A DNA stretch of 64,000 nucleotides from Norana najaformis (taxonomy: Eukaryota; Annelida; Clitellata; Crassiclitellata; Hormogastridae), in the NCBI GenBank assembly GCA_964023275.1, contig OZ029914.1, positions 14,916,308 through 14,980,307 of the forward strand, read 5' to 3'. This document shows, piece after piece, positions 31,891 to 44,570 of this stretch. The notes under the pieces were generated by a model. It had not been told where the DNA came from and searched no databases. It saw only the letters and a program-made list of their open reading frames with translations. Position 1 is the stretch's first letter, and each line of letters begins with the position of its first letter. A program made the position numbers and the translations under genes.

Positions 31891-34600
31891 TTTATAGTTT
31901 AGAAGTGAATGACATCAAAGATTTGACAAAACAAAATGAAAACGCCTTTATTTGTTTAAATGATGTATAGCTTTATAGTAAAATACGTCGTTATATGGAT
32001 TGTGAGATGTATATTTTTTCAGATCATGACATGGACAATCGTCGAATTTGAAAAGATGTTTGCCTAAAGTGAATTATGTTGTACGTAGGACGATTGTTGA
32101 TGTTTATGTTGCTTATGTTTACGTTGACGCTAGCGCGTGTTTTCATCGAGTTAATTATATTTATATGTAAATAAAGGACAGTGACCTGCGTTTGGTGAAT
32201 CGATGGTTGCGAAATTGATGGACACGTGAAAAAGGACCCCTTATCCAAACTAGTCTTTGCCTTTGGCGGCTACGTAGGGAATCAGAATCCAGTCGAGATC
32301 CCGTTGGTCGAGAAGTGCGATCGGTGCTGCGACATTGTCGAATGCTCAGACCTTCTACAGCGCAAATGGTCTGTTTTTGGAATGTGTTTTATTGACGATT
32401 GATGCGACATTAGGACAGTTTTAACTGAGTTGTTGTAAATATAAAGTTTGTAAACAGATTTTAAGAAATGGATTGATTGGATATAGAACTGGTAGGCCTA
32501 CATTTTGTCAGGTAATCTCAAACGAATTCACGACATCGACCTTGACCATACTGGATACATATGAGAGTTACTGTATAGTATACAGGTATACAGTGTATAC
32601 CTGTCGCACACATTGTCAAGGATTGCCCTTGGTAAAAGACGTTTTCCCCTTAAACATGTACTGGTATACATATATAGTTCGACGTGTAGCCAATCTCCCT
32701 TTCATCCGCATTTGATATGGTTTCTTTTGCTTTTCATTTACCTACTCATTGAAGACGAGTTTCATTGTACTGATTAGTTACGGCAATTAATTCAGATTTT
32801 GACTTAATATTAGCCGGCCAACTATACAGTAAGTAGGACTTTTATATTGCTGAAGGCCAGCTTAGGTAGTTAATTAGATTTGGTTAGTTCAGCTGGGGAT
32901 TTGCACTGTCTTGACTAAACGTTTTCAGCATAAATCAAACGTCCAATTTAAATATTATGAACGGTGAATCGGCAGAATCGAAAGACTCCATAGTTTTTGC
33001 AGACGACATTTTACCATGGGAACGGATCGTGTGATCGTGTCCTCGCTGGTTTTAGGGTGGACGTCACGGTCCAGCAGACAATCTGCGAGGCGTATTTAAG
33101 CGAGAGAAAGTGGAAAATCGACAGTCTTGTGTTGGCCACGGGTGACGATAAAGCCGTGTCGATTGCCTTTCATTTCTCGAGTAGATGTTAAGTTTCGGTG
33201 ATTTAAACGTAACTAATTACCGTGAAACTTGCAATAAGTCGACTCATAATTTTGGCAGACGTAGGTGAAAGGCTCAGAGATCGAAAGATAGCTGATTCGG
33301 TCGTTAAGCGAACTGTGAGAAGAAATCCGTAGCCAGGACATGGACGAAGGTACTGAGAACGTTTATCGCAACGCGAAGTTGTCGAACTAAATCCGTTTAT
33401 CTTGTCAAAAGTTAAGTTGTTTTTGGTGGAACTGTCGTCGAAATAAGTTGGAGGTCGGTGAACTGATGATCGTAAGTTACTGCGAAGAAATCGTGAACCA
33501 AACGACTGTTCTCTGCAGGCGAATCGACGTCTGCTGTTGACGACGCCATTTTGCGAAAGCAAATCGAAAGAAAAGAACAACGCATCAGAAACCAAACTAT
33601 TGACGTTCGCCTTGTGGATTGTGAGAGGAATCAAGTTCCAAAAAATTTCTTCAACTGTGAGGGAAACCGCTAAATTATTCTTAAGTCTAGTAACTAGCTG
33701 GGCATAGATATGAAAGATTATCTTTTAAAACTGCATTATAGTAAATGGTTTCCTGTGGAAATTAACTTTATATTATATCATCAAAACCGTATTCATTGAT
33801 TACTCATAACGAGCCAAGACATTAGAATAGTCAAGTGAAAGAACAAATGTTGAGTAAGGTGTAATCAGCATGAGATCGATGTTGTAACACGGCGTTCCTC
33901 AAGTGTTTGTTGCAATTCATATAGCGCCTTTGCATCACATTAGATACAATGTAAGCTAAAGTACGGAGAAGCGCCACAAGACGCCTATACTATCTAAGCA
34001 TAGTAGCCGTAATAATTATAGTCTACTGATAGTCTGCTGATGGCCGTGAGGGCCGAGAAATATGTCTGGTCACGAGGTTATGACGTCGTCGGCAAAACGA
34101 TATGCACTCAAGGAACAATCGTTCAAGAGGGACAGGAAGTTCTTGACAGATTGGCGAAGGAGACCATCTCTTCAGCCACGGGTGCTGCCAGCCATCGGAC
34201 GTGGGAGGTCAAATGTAAGTGACACTAAGGTGTCCGACATCATTCGGTCGTGGAATGTTGAATGCCGGTTGGAGGGCACTACCAATCGACAGTCGATTGT
34301 GGCAGGCAGAACTTCAGAAGAAAAACGTTGTTAGTTAACGGACGTGGAATGCCTCACGTGACCCTTGGCGTCGACACCGGCGCAAGGTCGTTCTAAGGAC
34401 ACTTGTCGGACATTAGCAAAGGGCGTCGTCAACTCATTCATTCCTTTTTCCAGATGCAAAGAGGCACCAACCGGTCGTTGACGGAAGACGCAGTTCTTCG
34501 CCTCTTCTTACCTTCAGGACGCATCCACGACGAGAACAGCCGAAGGAGCTGTGAATTTTCGCCAAGTTGTTGGAAGATTTTGTGAAGGGAACGACCATCG
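31891..34600. other. Long non-coding or unrecognised stretch
   Basis: No recognisable gene. A minus-strand open frame of 143 codons (33,203-33,634) is Ser/Arg-rich and matches nothing I know. A plus-strand frame at 33,050-33,188 reads DVTVQQTICEAYLSERKWKI after a TTTTAG, and one at 34,060-34,330 reads RDRKFLTDWRRRP. I could not assign either, and they may be chance or transposon remnants. Confidence 0.3.
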
Positions 34601-34950
34601 ACAAGTGTCCTGTAACTTGACTGAGTAGTTTGCTTTGGTTTATGTATATTCTAAGAGTTTCTCCTTCTATGTTAAAAATTACTAAAAATAATACAATGTC
34701 GATCTAGTTTTAATGTTCCGACAATGCTCTGAAACTCTCCTGCAAGTTTTGCACAAAGCATAACTCACCATCCTCCACGAATCCTTCACAAACACTTGAA
34801 ACGGGGCAGTCAGGCAGTGCATACTTAAAGTTGTATTACGCTGCTATTATGTTAATCTGCATGAAGTTTTACAGACTGGGAAATAACTGAACACGATGGT
34901 GAAATTGTTTATCATAGCTTTTCTACCTGTAGCTGATAAATTCGACTTAC

Positions 34951-35019
34951 TGTGCTGTTCAGTCGCTTCAAAGTAAAAAGAAAGTCTTCCTTGTAGAACT
35001 TGTCGACGAATGTCTTCTT
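34951..35019 (-). CDS. Candidate small exon, possibly of the CARD gene B
   Basis: 69 bases between GCATTCAG and a consensus donor CACA|GTAAGTCG, encoding EDIRRQVLQGRLSFYFEATE. It enters and leaves in phase 1, matching the phase-1 exit of the TRADD-N-like exon at 39,077. The acceptor has a weak pyrimidine tract. Offered as a lead only. Confidence 0.25.
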
Positions 35020-35274
35020 CTGAATGCAACATAGAGCAATTAATTGGTAAAACAATGAATGAAACCAATCCTGTAATACACTGTGATTACTTAAACAAAA
35101 GCAACACCTTTTGCCCCATCTTTAACCCACAGCTTTGTTGGACTGCAGTATATTAAATCAATTAATTTGTTAAACAATATATGAAACCAGTGTTATAGTA
35201 CCGCCGGCGCCCGAACAAAATCGCTGGAGAGCCAAGCTAAGGAGTCATGCACAGTGCAATGTCGGCGTCGTATC

Positions 35275-35765
35275 GTAATCCCAAATTTATATAGCCCCAC
35301 TTCAAGGTAAATTCATCAGAGGCGCTCCCGGCTGGACAATCCAGAGCCACTGAGAAAGAAATGGTCTTCAAGCGCTTGCGGAAAAGAGGGGATGAAGGCA
35401 GAGAAGCTCATGTCGTAGGTCACCAGGTAAACTATTCAAAGAAGTAGAGCCGAGTGCAGCAAAATTTGTTTGGAGCATTGGGACAAATAGATCACCCTGG
35501 ACCACCGAACGGAGCAATCTGCGGCCAGGGATCGAGGTCAGAACACAAAGCTCCCTTAGGAACCAGAACTTTGAATTCGAAACGCTCCCAAATAGGCAGC
35601 CAGTGCAGTTCCCCGGACATAAAGGCAGAGATGTGGCCAAACTTTAGGATACCTCCAATCAACCGGGCAGCAGCGTTTAGGGCAGACTGAAGTCGCGACA
35701 ATAAAAGTATTTTCATAGTCGATTCTGGAGGAAATAAATGCAAGGATTAGGGTAGTTGCAGCCTG
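35275..35765 (-). mobile_element. CR1-like LINE, C-terminal RT end and 3' tail
   Basis: The minus strand reads RLQSALNAAARLIGGILKFG, HISAFMSGELHWLPIWERF, LCVLTSIPGRRLLRS, QGDLFVPMLQTNFAALG and LNSLPGDLRHELLC. It ends GGGGCTATATAAATTTGGGATTACGAT. A similar end occurs at 61,915. 5'-truncated, several shifts. Confidence 0.8.
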
Positions 35766-35799
35766 AATCGTGAGGAAATGGCGTATAGTGCGTATTTGG

Positions 35800-36700
35800 C
35801 GCAGGTAATCATAATCGTAATCTCAAGATTTCTACAGCGTCCAACTAAAGTTAAGTCGCGGGAACCAGCTTATTCACAGGCGCTCAGTCAAAACAAAATC
35901 GATAGGCAAAGGGTTCGGTTCCAGGTCAAGATCTAGGAGTCAGGCAGGTAAGCAGTCAGACGGCTACGGTGGGTGGTGTTTGGAATCGGATCTGCAAGAC
36001 GGATAAGGGGAAGAAGAGGAATCAGGATCTGCGAAACAGGAGTGTTTTCAATTTTGAGTGAAAGACCTGCGCAGAAACTGAAAGAGGTGAAGTGACGGTG
36101 AGTTCGTAAGATGGATCAGATAATTGTCGTAATTCTGGCGTGAGTCCATCCCGGAGGTGGAGCAGCTATGGCTATGGAACGATTTCAAAATTTTAAGAAT
36201 GAGGTGATGGGAGGACGGAGTAGTGTTAGGGTAGAAGAGGAGCGGGTTGAACGGAGTGGTTGGATTGTAAATAGCTGGCGTAGATAGGAGGGTTGGGAGG
36301 ACTGAAGTGTGTTATAGGCAAGTGATAGGTCTTTATACTCTATTCGCTAAGGTATTTTAAGCCAGTGAATTGATTTGAAAACAGGAGTGATGTGATTGTA
36401 TTTGGGAGAGTTGGTGACGGTACGAGCAAGAGCATTCTGGATTGCTTGAAGGCGATTTATCTGGGTTTTTGTCTACATTCAGGAAATGTGAATTACAGAA
36501 ATCAAGTTTTGAATGGACTATGGATGTGGCGATGGTAGATGCAGTTCTGAAGTCGTGAGGGAACGACTTAATGTGCATATTTGGCACAGGTGCTAAAAGC
36601 ACGTTCGACAAATATTCTTCACATGCTCCAGCAAAGTAAGCTTCTAGTCCAGGATCACTCACTGGTCACGAACTGAAGAGGTGAAGGAGACATGGGGAAA
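35800..36700 (-). mobile_element. CR1-like LINE of another family, C-terminal RT end and 3' UTR
   Basis: The minus strand reads STIATSIVHSKLDFCNSHFL, NVDKNPDKS, then shifted frames with LLHLRDGLTPELRQLSDPSY and HSKLKTLLFRRS. The UTR contains CCTATCGATTTTGTTTTGAC and GCGCCTGTGAATAAGCTGG and ends in GATTACGATTAT. The same UTR is found at 51.5, 52.6 and 57.5 kb. Confidence 0.75.
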
Positions 36701-36771
36701 AATTCTAAATAGTCTGACTAGACTGGCGTCAGGTAATACTCTGAAGTTTAGTATATCTCGCGGTATGTATC

Positions 36772-36962
36772 GTGGGGTACGATAGCCGACTTGATAGAGC
36801 GCTTGGCTTGTAATGCAGCGAGTACAAGTTCGCTCCTCCTCTAAGACGGTTACTGTGTAGGGACCTTGAGCAAGTTCCTTACAATTTCTCAACCCCATCG
36901 TTTCATGCTTAGTCATTAGATAGTGACGCTTAACAAATGCAGAAATAATAAATATTTAAATA
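36772..36962 (+). mobile_element. tRNA-derived SINE, copy 1
   Basis: tRNA-like head with box A-like TAGCCGACTTGATAGAGCGC and a decayed box B GTTCGCTCC. The body carries GTGTAGGGACCTTGAGCAAG and CATTAGATAGTGACGCTTAA, and the tail is AATAATAAATA. Three copies of one family lie in the window. Mobilised in trans by a LINE. Confidence 0.8.
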
Positions 36963-37877
36963 GCGCCTTTTAAGAACCACTCTAAAGCAGTAGTAGTTTT
37001 AGTAGTTTAATAATTGATGGCGCTTTTGGGGATTAAGCGAGATTTGGAAGAGGCGACTGCAGTTATGTGGCCATGTAGTTGTTGGCTGAAGTTTCTTATG
37101 GGTTAGGACCTGCGGATCTCTCTGGCACCGGCACTGTGCTACACAGCACTCATTGTTGTTATGTCATGCTGGCTTGTGTTACCTTGATCAAATGATTTAA
37201 TTCTGTAGATGGTCACAAAAGTTGCGTATCCTAAAACGATATCTATTGTGAGATTTTAAGTAAACAATTCATCAGGGGTATGTCACCCTGTGAACTTTAA
37301 ATGCGCCATATAAATTGCGCCAAATGAAAGCATAAATTTTGGTCATAATGTAAAATTTAAAAATTTGGGTTCGTAGAAAATGATTGAACATTGTGGACAA
37401 TGACGGAGTAAATGGCATGTTTTTATTATTTCACTAATTTTGAGAGGCAGATATTCATTCGACATCAGATTTATGTAGCCTAAATATTGAAATGCATCGC
37501 TTGTGTGATGTATCGAAACATTCATATGGCAGGCTTTGACCCCTTTCAAGAGCGCTGCTGCTGGTGAGATTTCAAAGTCGTCTATTCATCGAGAATCGAA
37601 TCGTAGACTTGCCTGAGTTGTAGCATAGCGTTAACACCAGAAAAAGCGAACAGTTCTTAGATTCTTCATCGTATAATTAATCGAATCAACAGTTCAGTCA
37701 CGACAATTGCCAACAATAAATTTTCTGCACGCTCAATTCTGCAAATTGATATAGTTATCAATAAAATGACTTTATCAATAACAAAAATCACATTTGTAAC
37801 TCAGTCACCTGAGTACGCGGCAAATTGTCAAACATTGCTCAAACACTGCACCTGTTATCGTATTATATACTTTCAGA
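36963..37877. other. No gene recognised between two SINEs
   Basis: Non-coding. A minus-strand frame at 37,343-37,549 includes PLKISEIIKTCHLLRHCP but has no domain or splice support. Confidence 0.3.
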
Positions 37878-38055
37878 CCTTGGTGGCCGATTGGATAGAG
37901 TGCTCGACTTTTAACGCGGAGAGTAAGGATTCCCTTCTACCTTGAGAAGGTAGAGACCTTGAGCAAGTCCTTCATTCACAGCTGATCAGCGCCATCAATT
38001 GATGCTCAGTCATTATTTGGTGGCGCTTGATAAAGTCAGAAATAATAACACACCC
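37878..38055 (+). mobile_element. tRNA-derived SINE, copy 2
   Basis: Box A TGGCCGATTGGATAGAGTGC is well kept and box B is degraded. The body has GACCTTGAGCAAGTCC, GCGCCATCAATTGATGCTCA and TGGTGGCGCTTGATAA, and the tail is AGAAATAATAA. Confidence 0.8.
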
Positions 38056-39076
38056 GCTGAGTCAGCAGAACTTGTCTAGGCTTACCCAGGACTCATCGGA
38101 AGCCATCGGCGAAATCCCTAACACTTAGTGCCTGAGAAAAACCCGCCATTATGCAAGCGTTAGTTCTTTTCCAAAACCTTCTGGCTTAAGTTTTTTAAAA
38201 CCCGTTGACTCATCACATCGTTGTAGCGTCAGCCAAAAATTAAGTTCATTGTTGCTGACATGGCTATCTAAGTAATCTAAATAGATAGACGCGACTTAAG
38301 GTTATGGGAGAACTTGTGCTGTGCTGAATCACATTAAACAATACGTATTTTTAATGGAAGATTTTCCAAGTTGAAGATTCGATGTATAAGAAACCTCTAT
38401 CCGCTCGTATTTACGTACTTCAACAAGGAAACAATAAACCCACCGGGCAGCGCAGCGAAGTGATCGGCGACCAGAGTGACTCGATAACGGAACATACAGC
38501 TCTCTGATGTATGACGAGGAGTACTCCGCTTGTTGGAATCATTTTCCCGAATTCTTTTGTTGTGCTTTGGTTGATAACCTTCCGAATCTTATAAAACTTC
38601 ATCTCAGCTCCTCTTACTCTCCATGGGTGCATGCGCATGGGATCCCGAATCAGCTATGGCGTAATGTGATTATACTTGTGCGCACAGTCCTTAACGTCAT
38701 CAGATGGATGAAAGTGTCCAGTCTCGCTTATCTTACAGATCTGTGCAAGAGAGATCGAACTCTGAGGGAAGTTGGCAAAAATGGTGGTTCAAGACGCGTT
38801 GCTGAAAGTCATTTTGTCCAGAGACTGTCTTCTTTCATGCGTGGATAGAAGTAGAGGAATAGTATAGCCTATATCAGCAGCCCGTGCCGCATAAAGCACT
38901 GAACATGTTTTGTAGTTTAGAAGTAAATTGGGACTAGATAAAACTAATTTACGCTTATGATTCGTCAGCAGGGCTTACGTTTGAGGTGAATCTCAGCTTT
39001 ATGAGCCTAAGAACTACAGCGTCAACAACTAAGTTTGGCAGATTAAATTATAAATTAAATAAGAAACGATTTTTAC
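38056..39076. other. Intergenic or intronic, no gene assigned
   Basis: A plus-strand open frame of 113 codons (38,507-38,848) includes VSSLAYLTDLCKRDRTLREV. It matches no family I recognise and may be part of a repeat. Confidence 0.3.
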
Positions 39077-41801
39077 CTTTGAAATACGCTTGCATCTTCA
39101 GGTACTCTTCAGTGGATATTGTTACTGCTGCCACTGTTATTTTCTGTGAAGGAATCAGTAGGCGATTAAGCCACAATTCAACCGAATCCTTTAAACGTCC
39201 TAAGGTCAACGACTCGTGCAATTGTTGTAGTTTTTCGGTCGTCTTGCAGTAGATGTAGAGAACGATGCTCTGACCTCTCTTGGCAGCAATTACTTTGAGC
39301 TGAGCAAGTTCAAATATTCGATTTGATTCTTCAATTGATTTGTCACTTAGCATGTTTGCCATAGCCGTCGAAATTTCATTTTCAATCTCGGTGACGTTCT
39401 CTCCATCAAGATTAGCATGAACTCTCACAACAACTAAAAAGAATCATACATGTCATGTCGATGCCAGAATGAATGTTCATGGAGGCAGATTATGTGCACA
39501 GAAGATAACATAATATAGTCAATGGTATGCTTCATATTTTTAGAGCCAAATATAATATTCAGGTGAGCGCTGACGACAAAACAGATGATGGATCAGGATT
39601 ATTGGCAAAGTGTCGGCTGTAAGTATACTTTTCGAAACTACTGTGTTTAGAAATAAGCGAATTAATTATAAATATTCGAGGCGAAAAATTTAAAGAAATA
39701 TACTTTTCAGATTTAAAGCGGGAACTCAGAAAAAATGACGATGGCATGGAGACCTATTAAGAAAGAACAGTGGATCGGAATTCGTGCGTTTAGTCTCTTG
39801 ACGTCATTCCGAAAACAAAATTTCTGTTTTAAATTATTTTTCTGATTTGGGATAAAGATTGGTGCGGTAAGTTTTAAAAGAAAGGCTACAAATTTGGGGT
39901 TTTTATGGCACATTAGAGTATGTCATGGGAAATGCAGATCTTTCACGATTTTGATAAATATTTTATTATATTTATTATTCTAATACTTATATCACGTAAT
40001 TTATGAATTCACCTCAATATATGAGTAGCTGGAAAAGAAAAGTCTCCAACTATTTGCAAAATGAGACAAGAGAAAAAGAAGAGTCCTGCAAAGTTTTTGG
40101 TTGTGAATTCCAAAGGTGGGAACCACTGTGCGAAAATATGTCGCAATATACACTATATATAGCGTCATATATTCGCAAAGAACAAGCAAACTAACACATC
40201 TATGATGGATAAAATGCGAACACAAGGAGAATCGCTACATGGCATAAGAACTCGTCATAAACAAGAAATGTCTTCCTAATGTGACCTTAAATGGCGTTGC
40301 ATCCATTGAAACAGGCAAAATCTTATCCGATTAATTCATTAAAAATGAGCAGGGTCGAGGCCATACTGTCGCTAGAGAAAACGTGTACATTTACATTTAC
40401 AATTACCAAATGTCAAGCCAATATGTTGGGGGGATTTGGATAGGTTTTGAAAATAAATTATTTTCTATGTTGATCTTACCTCCACCTTCTTCCAATATCT
40501 CTGCAATGTGACTTTGCTTTGTCTGATGCAGGCATTTGATTGTCTGAAAATAGTCGCGTAAACTGCGTCGTTCCAAACATTCCAACAGTGCTTCGTTTTT
40601 CTCGTGCGAAGTTGGCTTTGAGGAAATTGAATCCCTTTGCCTTTTATTAATGACTTTTGAAGAATACAGAAGACCAAGGAGTTCGCCACACTCCAGAAGA
40701 TCAACTAAACTTCTCTGGTTGGTGTTCAATATCGAAACTTCCTCCTCAGTTAATGGCCAGTCTCCTCCAATTTCAGGTTTATATTCTGAAAAAAATAACA
40801 CTACTTTCACAATATTAACAAGTCGTTCAATAAAGTTTAGAAATTGGAATGCAAATATAAAGTTTCGCATTTGAATTTTATGCTACACACATCGGGCATA
40901 TGATTTAGACCTAAACATAGTTATGCTTTTTGTGTATTGCTCTCGTCGGATTGTTAAGCACAAAACAGATCTTCTTCACATGGGATAGAAATTGCATCTT
41001 TGCAACAAACCAGAATCTTACAGGACAAAAGTGTAAATTATTTAAGAAACTTTAAGGAACAGTAAGACAGATTTTTTAATGGAAGAGTTCGTAGACTTTT
41101 TGAAAGTTTTTGGATGCAGAACTGTTCCAGTGGACACTGTCACAGTCTTAAAGAAGAAGCTAGGAAGAATTGGCTATTAAGCATACCAGGTTAATTTGCA
41201 TTGGTTCTAACGCAGATTTTTTGTCTTTTGAACCATTCTTAAAACTCAGGAAACCCTATTTTAGTAGCTTGGCGTTCATGATAACTGCAACGCGACGGAT
41301 TCTTAATTGGAACTCAAGTGCAAAACATCCGAGTTTAGAAATACATCAAATTGACTCTTTCAGGAATAAAACGTCACAATATATCAAGCAATGCGATGTA
41401 TTTGTTTGCATGTCAGCAGAGTTACTGAAACTGTATATATCTATATATCTAAAGACCAGAGTTGAATGAAAAATGATATGATCCTTTCAACTAATTCTAT
41501 ATTTACCTCCATTTTCGTTTAAGTAATTTACAATGTGTATCTGCTCTGTTTCTCTGAGCGCCGAAACCAATTCATCGCACTGATGTTTTTCCAGAATGCA
41601 TTTGAGCAATTCAGAGTTTCTGTCATCGTATGTTTTACATTTCTTGATTTGTCTGACTTCTCGGTTGGAAAGTGTTCCATTGCCAAGTAGTATGTTCAGA
41701 AGTCCTGTGTCTGGATCTATGTGTTCCTCTAGAAATGTTCGGTGAAGTTCAACTGTCTTTTCCGTGACGTTCTTCGTTGTTTGGCTTGCTGCTATCGCCA
41801 T
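39077..41801 (-). CDS. CARD-CARD-TRADD-N-like gene (gene B), first three exons
   Basis: Exon 1, 41,801-41,507, starts at ATG (MAIAASQTTKNVTEK) and carries a CARD: LLNILLGNGTLSNREVRQIK...NSELLKCILEKH. Exon 2, 40,785-40,480, carries a second CARD: LLGLLYSSKVINKRQRDSIS...NEALLECLERR. Exon 3, 39,433-39,077, is TRADD-N-like: QSIVLYIYCKTTEKLQQLHE, then ITVAAVTISTEEYLKM. All junctions are phase 1 with GT-AG borders (donors GGAG|GTAAAT, GGAG|GTAAGA, AAAG|GTAAAA; acceptors TTTTTTCAG, TTCTTTTTAG). That is 319 residues, and the open donor after exon 3 means more exons lie at lower coordinates. Both CARD exons end NENGG- or EEGGG-like before the splice. CARD proteins assemble caspase or NF-kB signalling platforms, so an innate immune or apoptotic adaptor is likely. 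It is a paralogue of the gene at 2.9-4.2 kb. Confidence 0.7.
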
Positions 41802-43125
41802 CTTGTTTCATATAATACATGTACTACTGACAATAAAAACAATAAAAACTATTTTAAGCTGATTCGTATTTAAACGTTAGCGCGCTAGGCTTGACAGATT
41901 ACATAAGTCTAAACCGGTGGTTTTCTGTTTCCTGCGTTTCCGTAACAGTTAAGTTGCCAGAGCTATAGCAATGCACAGATAGCCGCAGTTACAGTTATAA
42001 TTATAATTTTAATTACGCCAGCCAAGTTTCTTTTGTGGAAGATCGACTGATAGCCAGATTTCCTTCTTTCCAGGTTTTCTTCCAATGGGCCTAGTACTTC
42101 CAGCAACGGACTGTCACGTTTTTAGGCTTTGCATTTGCACAAGTTCAAAACTAATTCCTCATCGCTTAAATGGTGTTGCCATAAACGTTTTATCTACACT
42201 ACTCTGGAATATTAATCTTCAAATCATCTAAACATTAATCAGTGAGTCAGTCGGTCAGTCGATCAGCGGTTAGACCAAAAAATACATTTGCAAATGGAAG
42301 TATAGGTATATTGGCACAGCTATAGTCAGATTTACAATTCGTTTTACAAATATAAAGATAATAAAGTTAAAATGAAGCGAGAAAAGAGACTAAAGCAATG
42401 CTTTTTGGTTACATTTCTTCAAAATTTGTCTGTTTAAGACAGAAGCAAGGTATCTTTCACACGATTTCCTTTGGTTAAATCCTTGCTCGAACTGTATTAT
42501 TAGTATACGCAATAATCCGACAGTTCAACTTTCCGAACGACAATTTGTCGAAGACTTCCGAGCTCCAAGTTTCAAACCATAATTTATAAAATCTCTGTTT
42601 ATCCAGACGTGTGTCCATGACTTCCTCACGTAGGGCTGGTGTTTCTCCGGCATAGAGCGCACAATCGGTTAACCTAGTTTACCTTCACTCAAATTACGTA
42701 CTCCAGTCGGGTCAGGTGATGCCGATGTTGCTTTTAAGAAGCTAGAGTTCCGTACACTTCCTCTGGACGAGTGTTCGTAGTCGAGTGACTTCAGCAGACA
42801 ACTGGCGAATACCAACTTAGCAATTGGGCATCAGAATACTAAATTATTGAAGTCGAGTACATTCGGAGCGGCTAAATGAACGCTTCCTTGTGTGGCGCTT
42901 CCTACTATTTCAATCCTCGGTGTGTTGCAAAGATGCTATATAAATAGCTACAAATGCTTAAGTAGCGTCATGCTACAACAATGCTACAACATAGATCAAA
43001 TATTGATTGCATCTAACTCAAGCATCTTTTCATTCGCGTGCCTAATCTAATGTTCAGGCTCGTTCATAGACATTCACAGAATTAGGTTTTCTTTACCTAA
43101 TATTATATTGTCAAGTTATTCATTA
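41802..43125. other. Upstream of gene B, no gene recognised
   Basis: AT-rich. An ATAATTATAATTTTAATTA tract lies near 41,997. No ORF or repeat family recognised. Confidence 0.4.
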
Positions 43126-43255
43126 CACTGGCCAATAGAAAAATTTTTTTTCTTGTTGCCTTCGGTTTTAGACCTGTTCTTGGGGTAATTTTGGGCGCTG
43201 ATTCAGAAAATGTCATTGGATTGAGTGCATCAGGTCTAGTTTCTCAGATATCGTC
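43126..43255 (-). repeat. Orphan 3' block of the transposon-like ORF family
   Basis: Plus-strand landmarks CACTGGCCAA, CTTGTTGCC, GACCTGTTCTTGGGGTAA, CGCTGATTCAGAAAA, CATCAGGTCTAG and CAGATATCG. They match 44,261-44,378 in the same orientation. No ORF remnant is attached on its right, where a copy begins in the opposite orientation. Confidence 0.55.
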
Positions 43256-43542
43256 GATTTTGTAAAGAAAACCCAGTACACTCTTTAAACGATGTCTTTG
43301 ACAAAACTAAAATGTCATAATAAGCTTTATTTATGGCTAATTATAATTCTTGCTGATTCATATAATGCCTACATCCTTATAATGTAAAATCAGCATATCT
43401 TGCCGCGTGCTGAGATATTGCTGATTCAACGAAATAACTATTCCGTAGCCTACAGCTTACTCAGCACTAAATTCATGGCCTCATTTAGAATTTATTTGTG
43501 CTTATACAGCGTTTCATGGTTTCGAACTATGTAAATAGATTA

Positions 43543-43573
43543 TGCTGAAGTCAGCATTTATAGCCTATATAAA
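43543..43573 (+). promoter_or_regulatory. Relic promoter of ORF copy 3 (mutated CRE plus TATA)
   Basis: TGCTGAAGTCAGCA (43,543-43,556) is the CRE palindrome of copy 2 with CG changed to AG. After nine or so bases comes TATATAAA (43,566-43,573). Spacing and order match copies 1 and 2. Confidence 0.5.
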
Positions 43574-43739
43574 CCGCCTCCTGAAAGCTAGAGCAGCCGC
43601 ACTCGTCTTAGGGCATATTAAGAGTTGGTCGCAAGAACAATCTGTGAATGTGAACATTAAATAACTACATGTTCTTACTATTTTTTAGGTTAGTCATTTA
43701 ATTCCTCAGATGCGAACATCCTTAAGGTTCTGGCTACTT

Positions 43740-43910
43740 CCAGACGGAGCTGCATTAACCATCCAGACATATTCTGCTACATTTGTGGGGAATACACACT
43801 AAAAGCAAACAGGAAACCGATTTCTGAGTTTGTAAAAAGAGCATATGTAGGTTATTTTGGTGTCAAACTTGGAGATCAAGATAAGCAATGGGCTCCTCAT
43901 ACAGTAAATT
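43740..43910 (+). pseudogene. Transposon-like ORF, copy 3, inverted N-terminal fragment
   Basis: The plus strand reads RRSCINHPDIFCYICGEYTL, then ISEFVKRAYVGYFGVKLGDQ and DKQWAPHT, the first 60-odd residues of the family. No ATG is in frame; the nearest one (43,711-43,713) is one base out. Similarity ends abruptly at about 43,908. The rest of a family member lies on the opposite strand at 44.6-45.6 kb. Confidence 0.75.
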
Positions 43911-44260
43911 TATCAAAGTTACGAACCATCGGTGTAACTGTCATCGTATGAAGTCGTTGGGTCAGTGAGCTGATCACGAGAAACGATTACGAAGGATTAA
44001 CCTTCAATCGTTGATGCACTGTGTTTGAGCAGCCGTATGCTGGTATCGCCATTTTTTCGAATCGCATCGAAAGCCGAAGGAATATTGCACGGTTTCGCTT
44101 CGGTTTTTAAACTCCAAGGGACTGGAAGAAAATCGGACTCAAAACAGAACTACAAGAGGGAAAGGAAGTCAAATAAATTATTTGTATAGTTTTCAGATTA
44201 GCTGGCCTTAGGTAAGGTAGCTAATTTTTTAAGCTGCATAATTATCATGTACAATTATAA

Positions 44261-44378
44261 CACTGGCCAACATATAATTTGTTGCCTCAAATGTTAGAAC
44301 TGTTTCTGGGTATATTTGACCTGCTGATTCCAGAAAGGCACCAGTTTTCTCCCAGCAGGTCTAGTTTTCGAGATATAG
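44261..44378 (-). repeat. Conserved 3' block of ORF copy 3
   Basis: Lies about 190-310 bases beyond the ORF stop at 44,571. Same landmarks as the blocks at 10.75 and 43.13 kb. Confidence 0.55.
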
Positions 44379-44570
44379 AACATTATGCCATATACCAGTC
44401 CTTGCCTCTGCTCGCCCATAAAACATAAGGCTATAGCTATAATTATGTAGTGCTCAATTTATTATGTGATACACTAAATAAACATAATAATACAAATACT
44501 TAAAAGAAAATGGTAGTACCTGAAACTGTACTTATATGATACCAAACAGAACAAGTTTGTTATAAAAATT

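Noticed and set aside
33203..33634. Minus-strand gene of 143 codons
   Set aside because: No domain, no start or splice context, biased Ser/Arg composition; kept only as a note.
36780..36850. tRNA gene
   Set aside because: Box A and B-like motifs are present, but the sequence continues into a shared SINE body and AATAATAA tail, and the acceptor stem does not pair.
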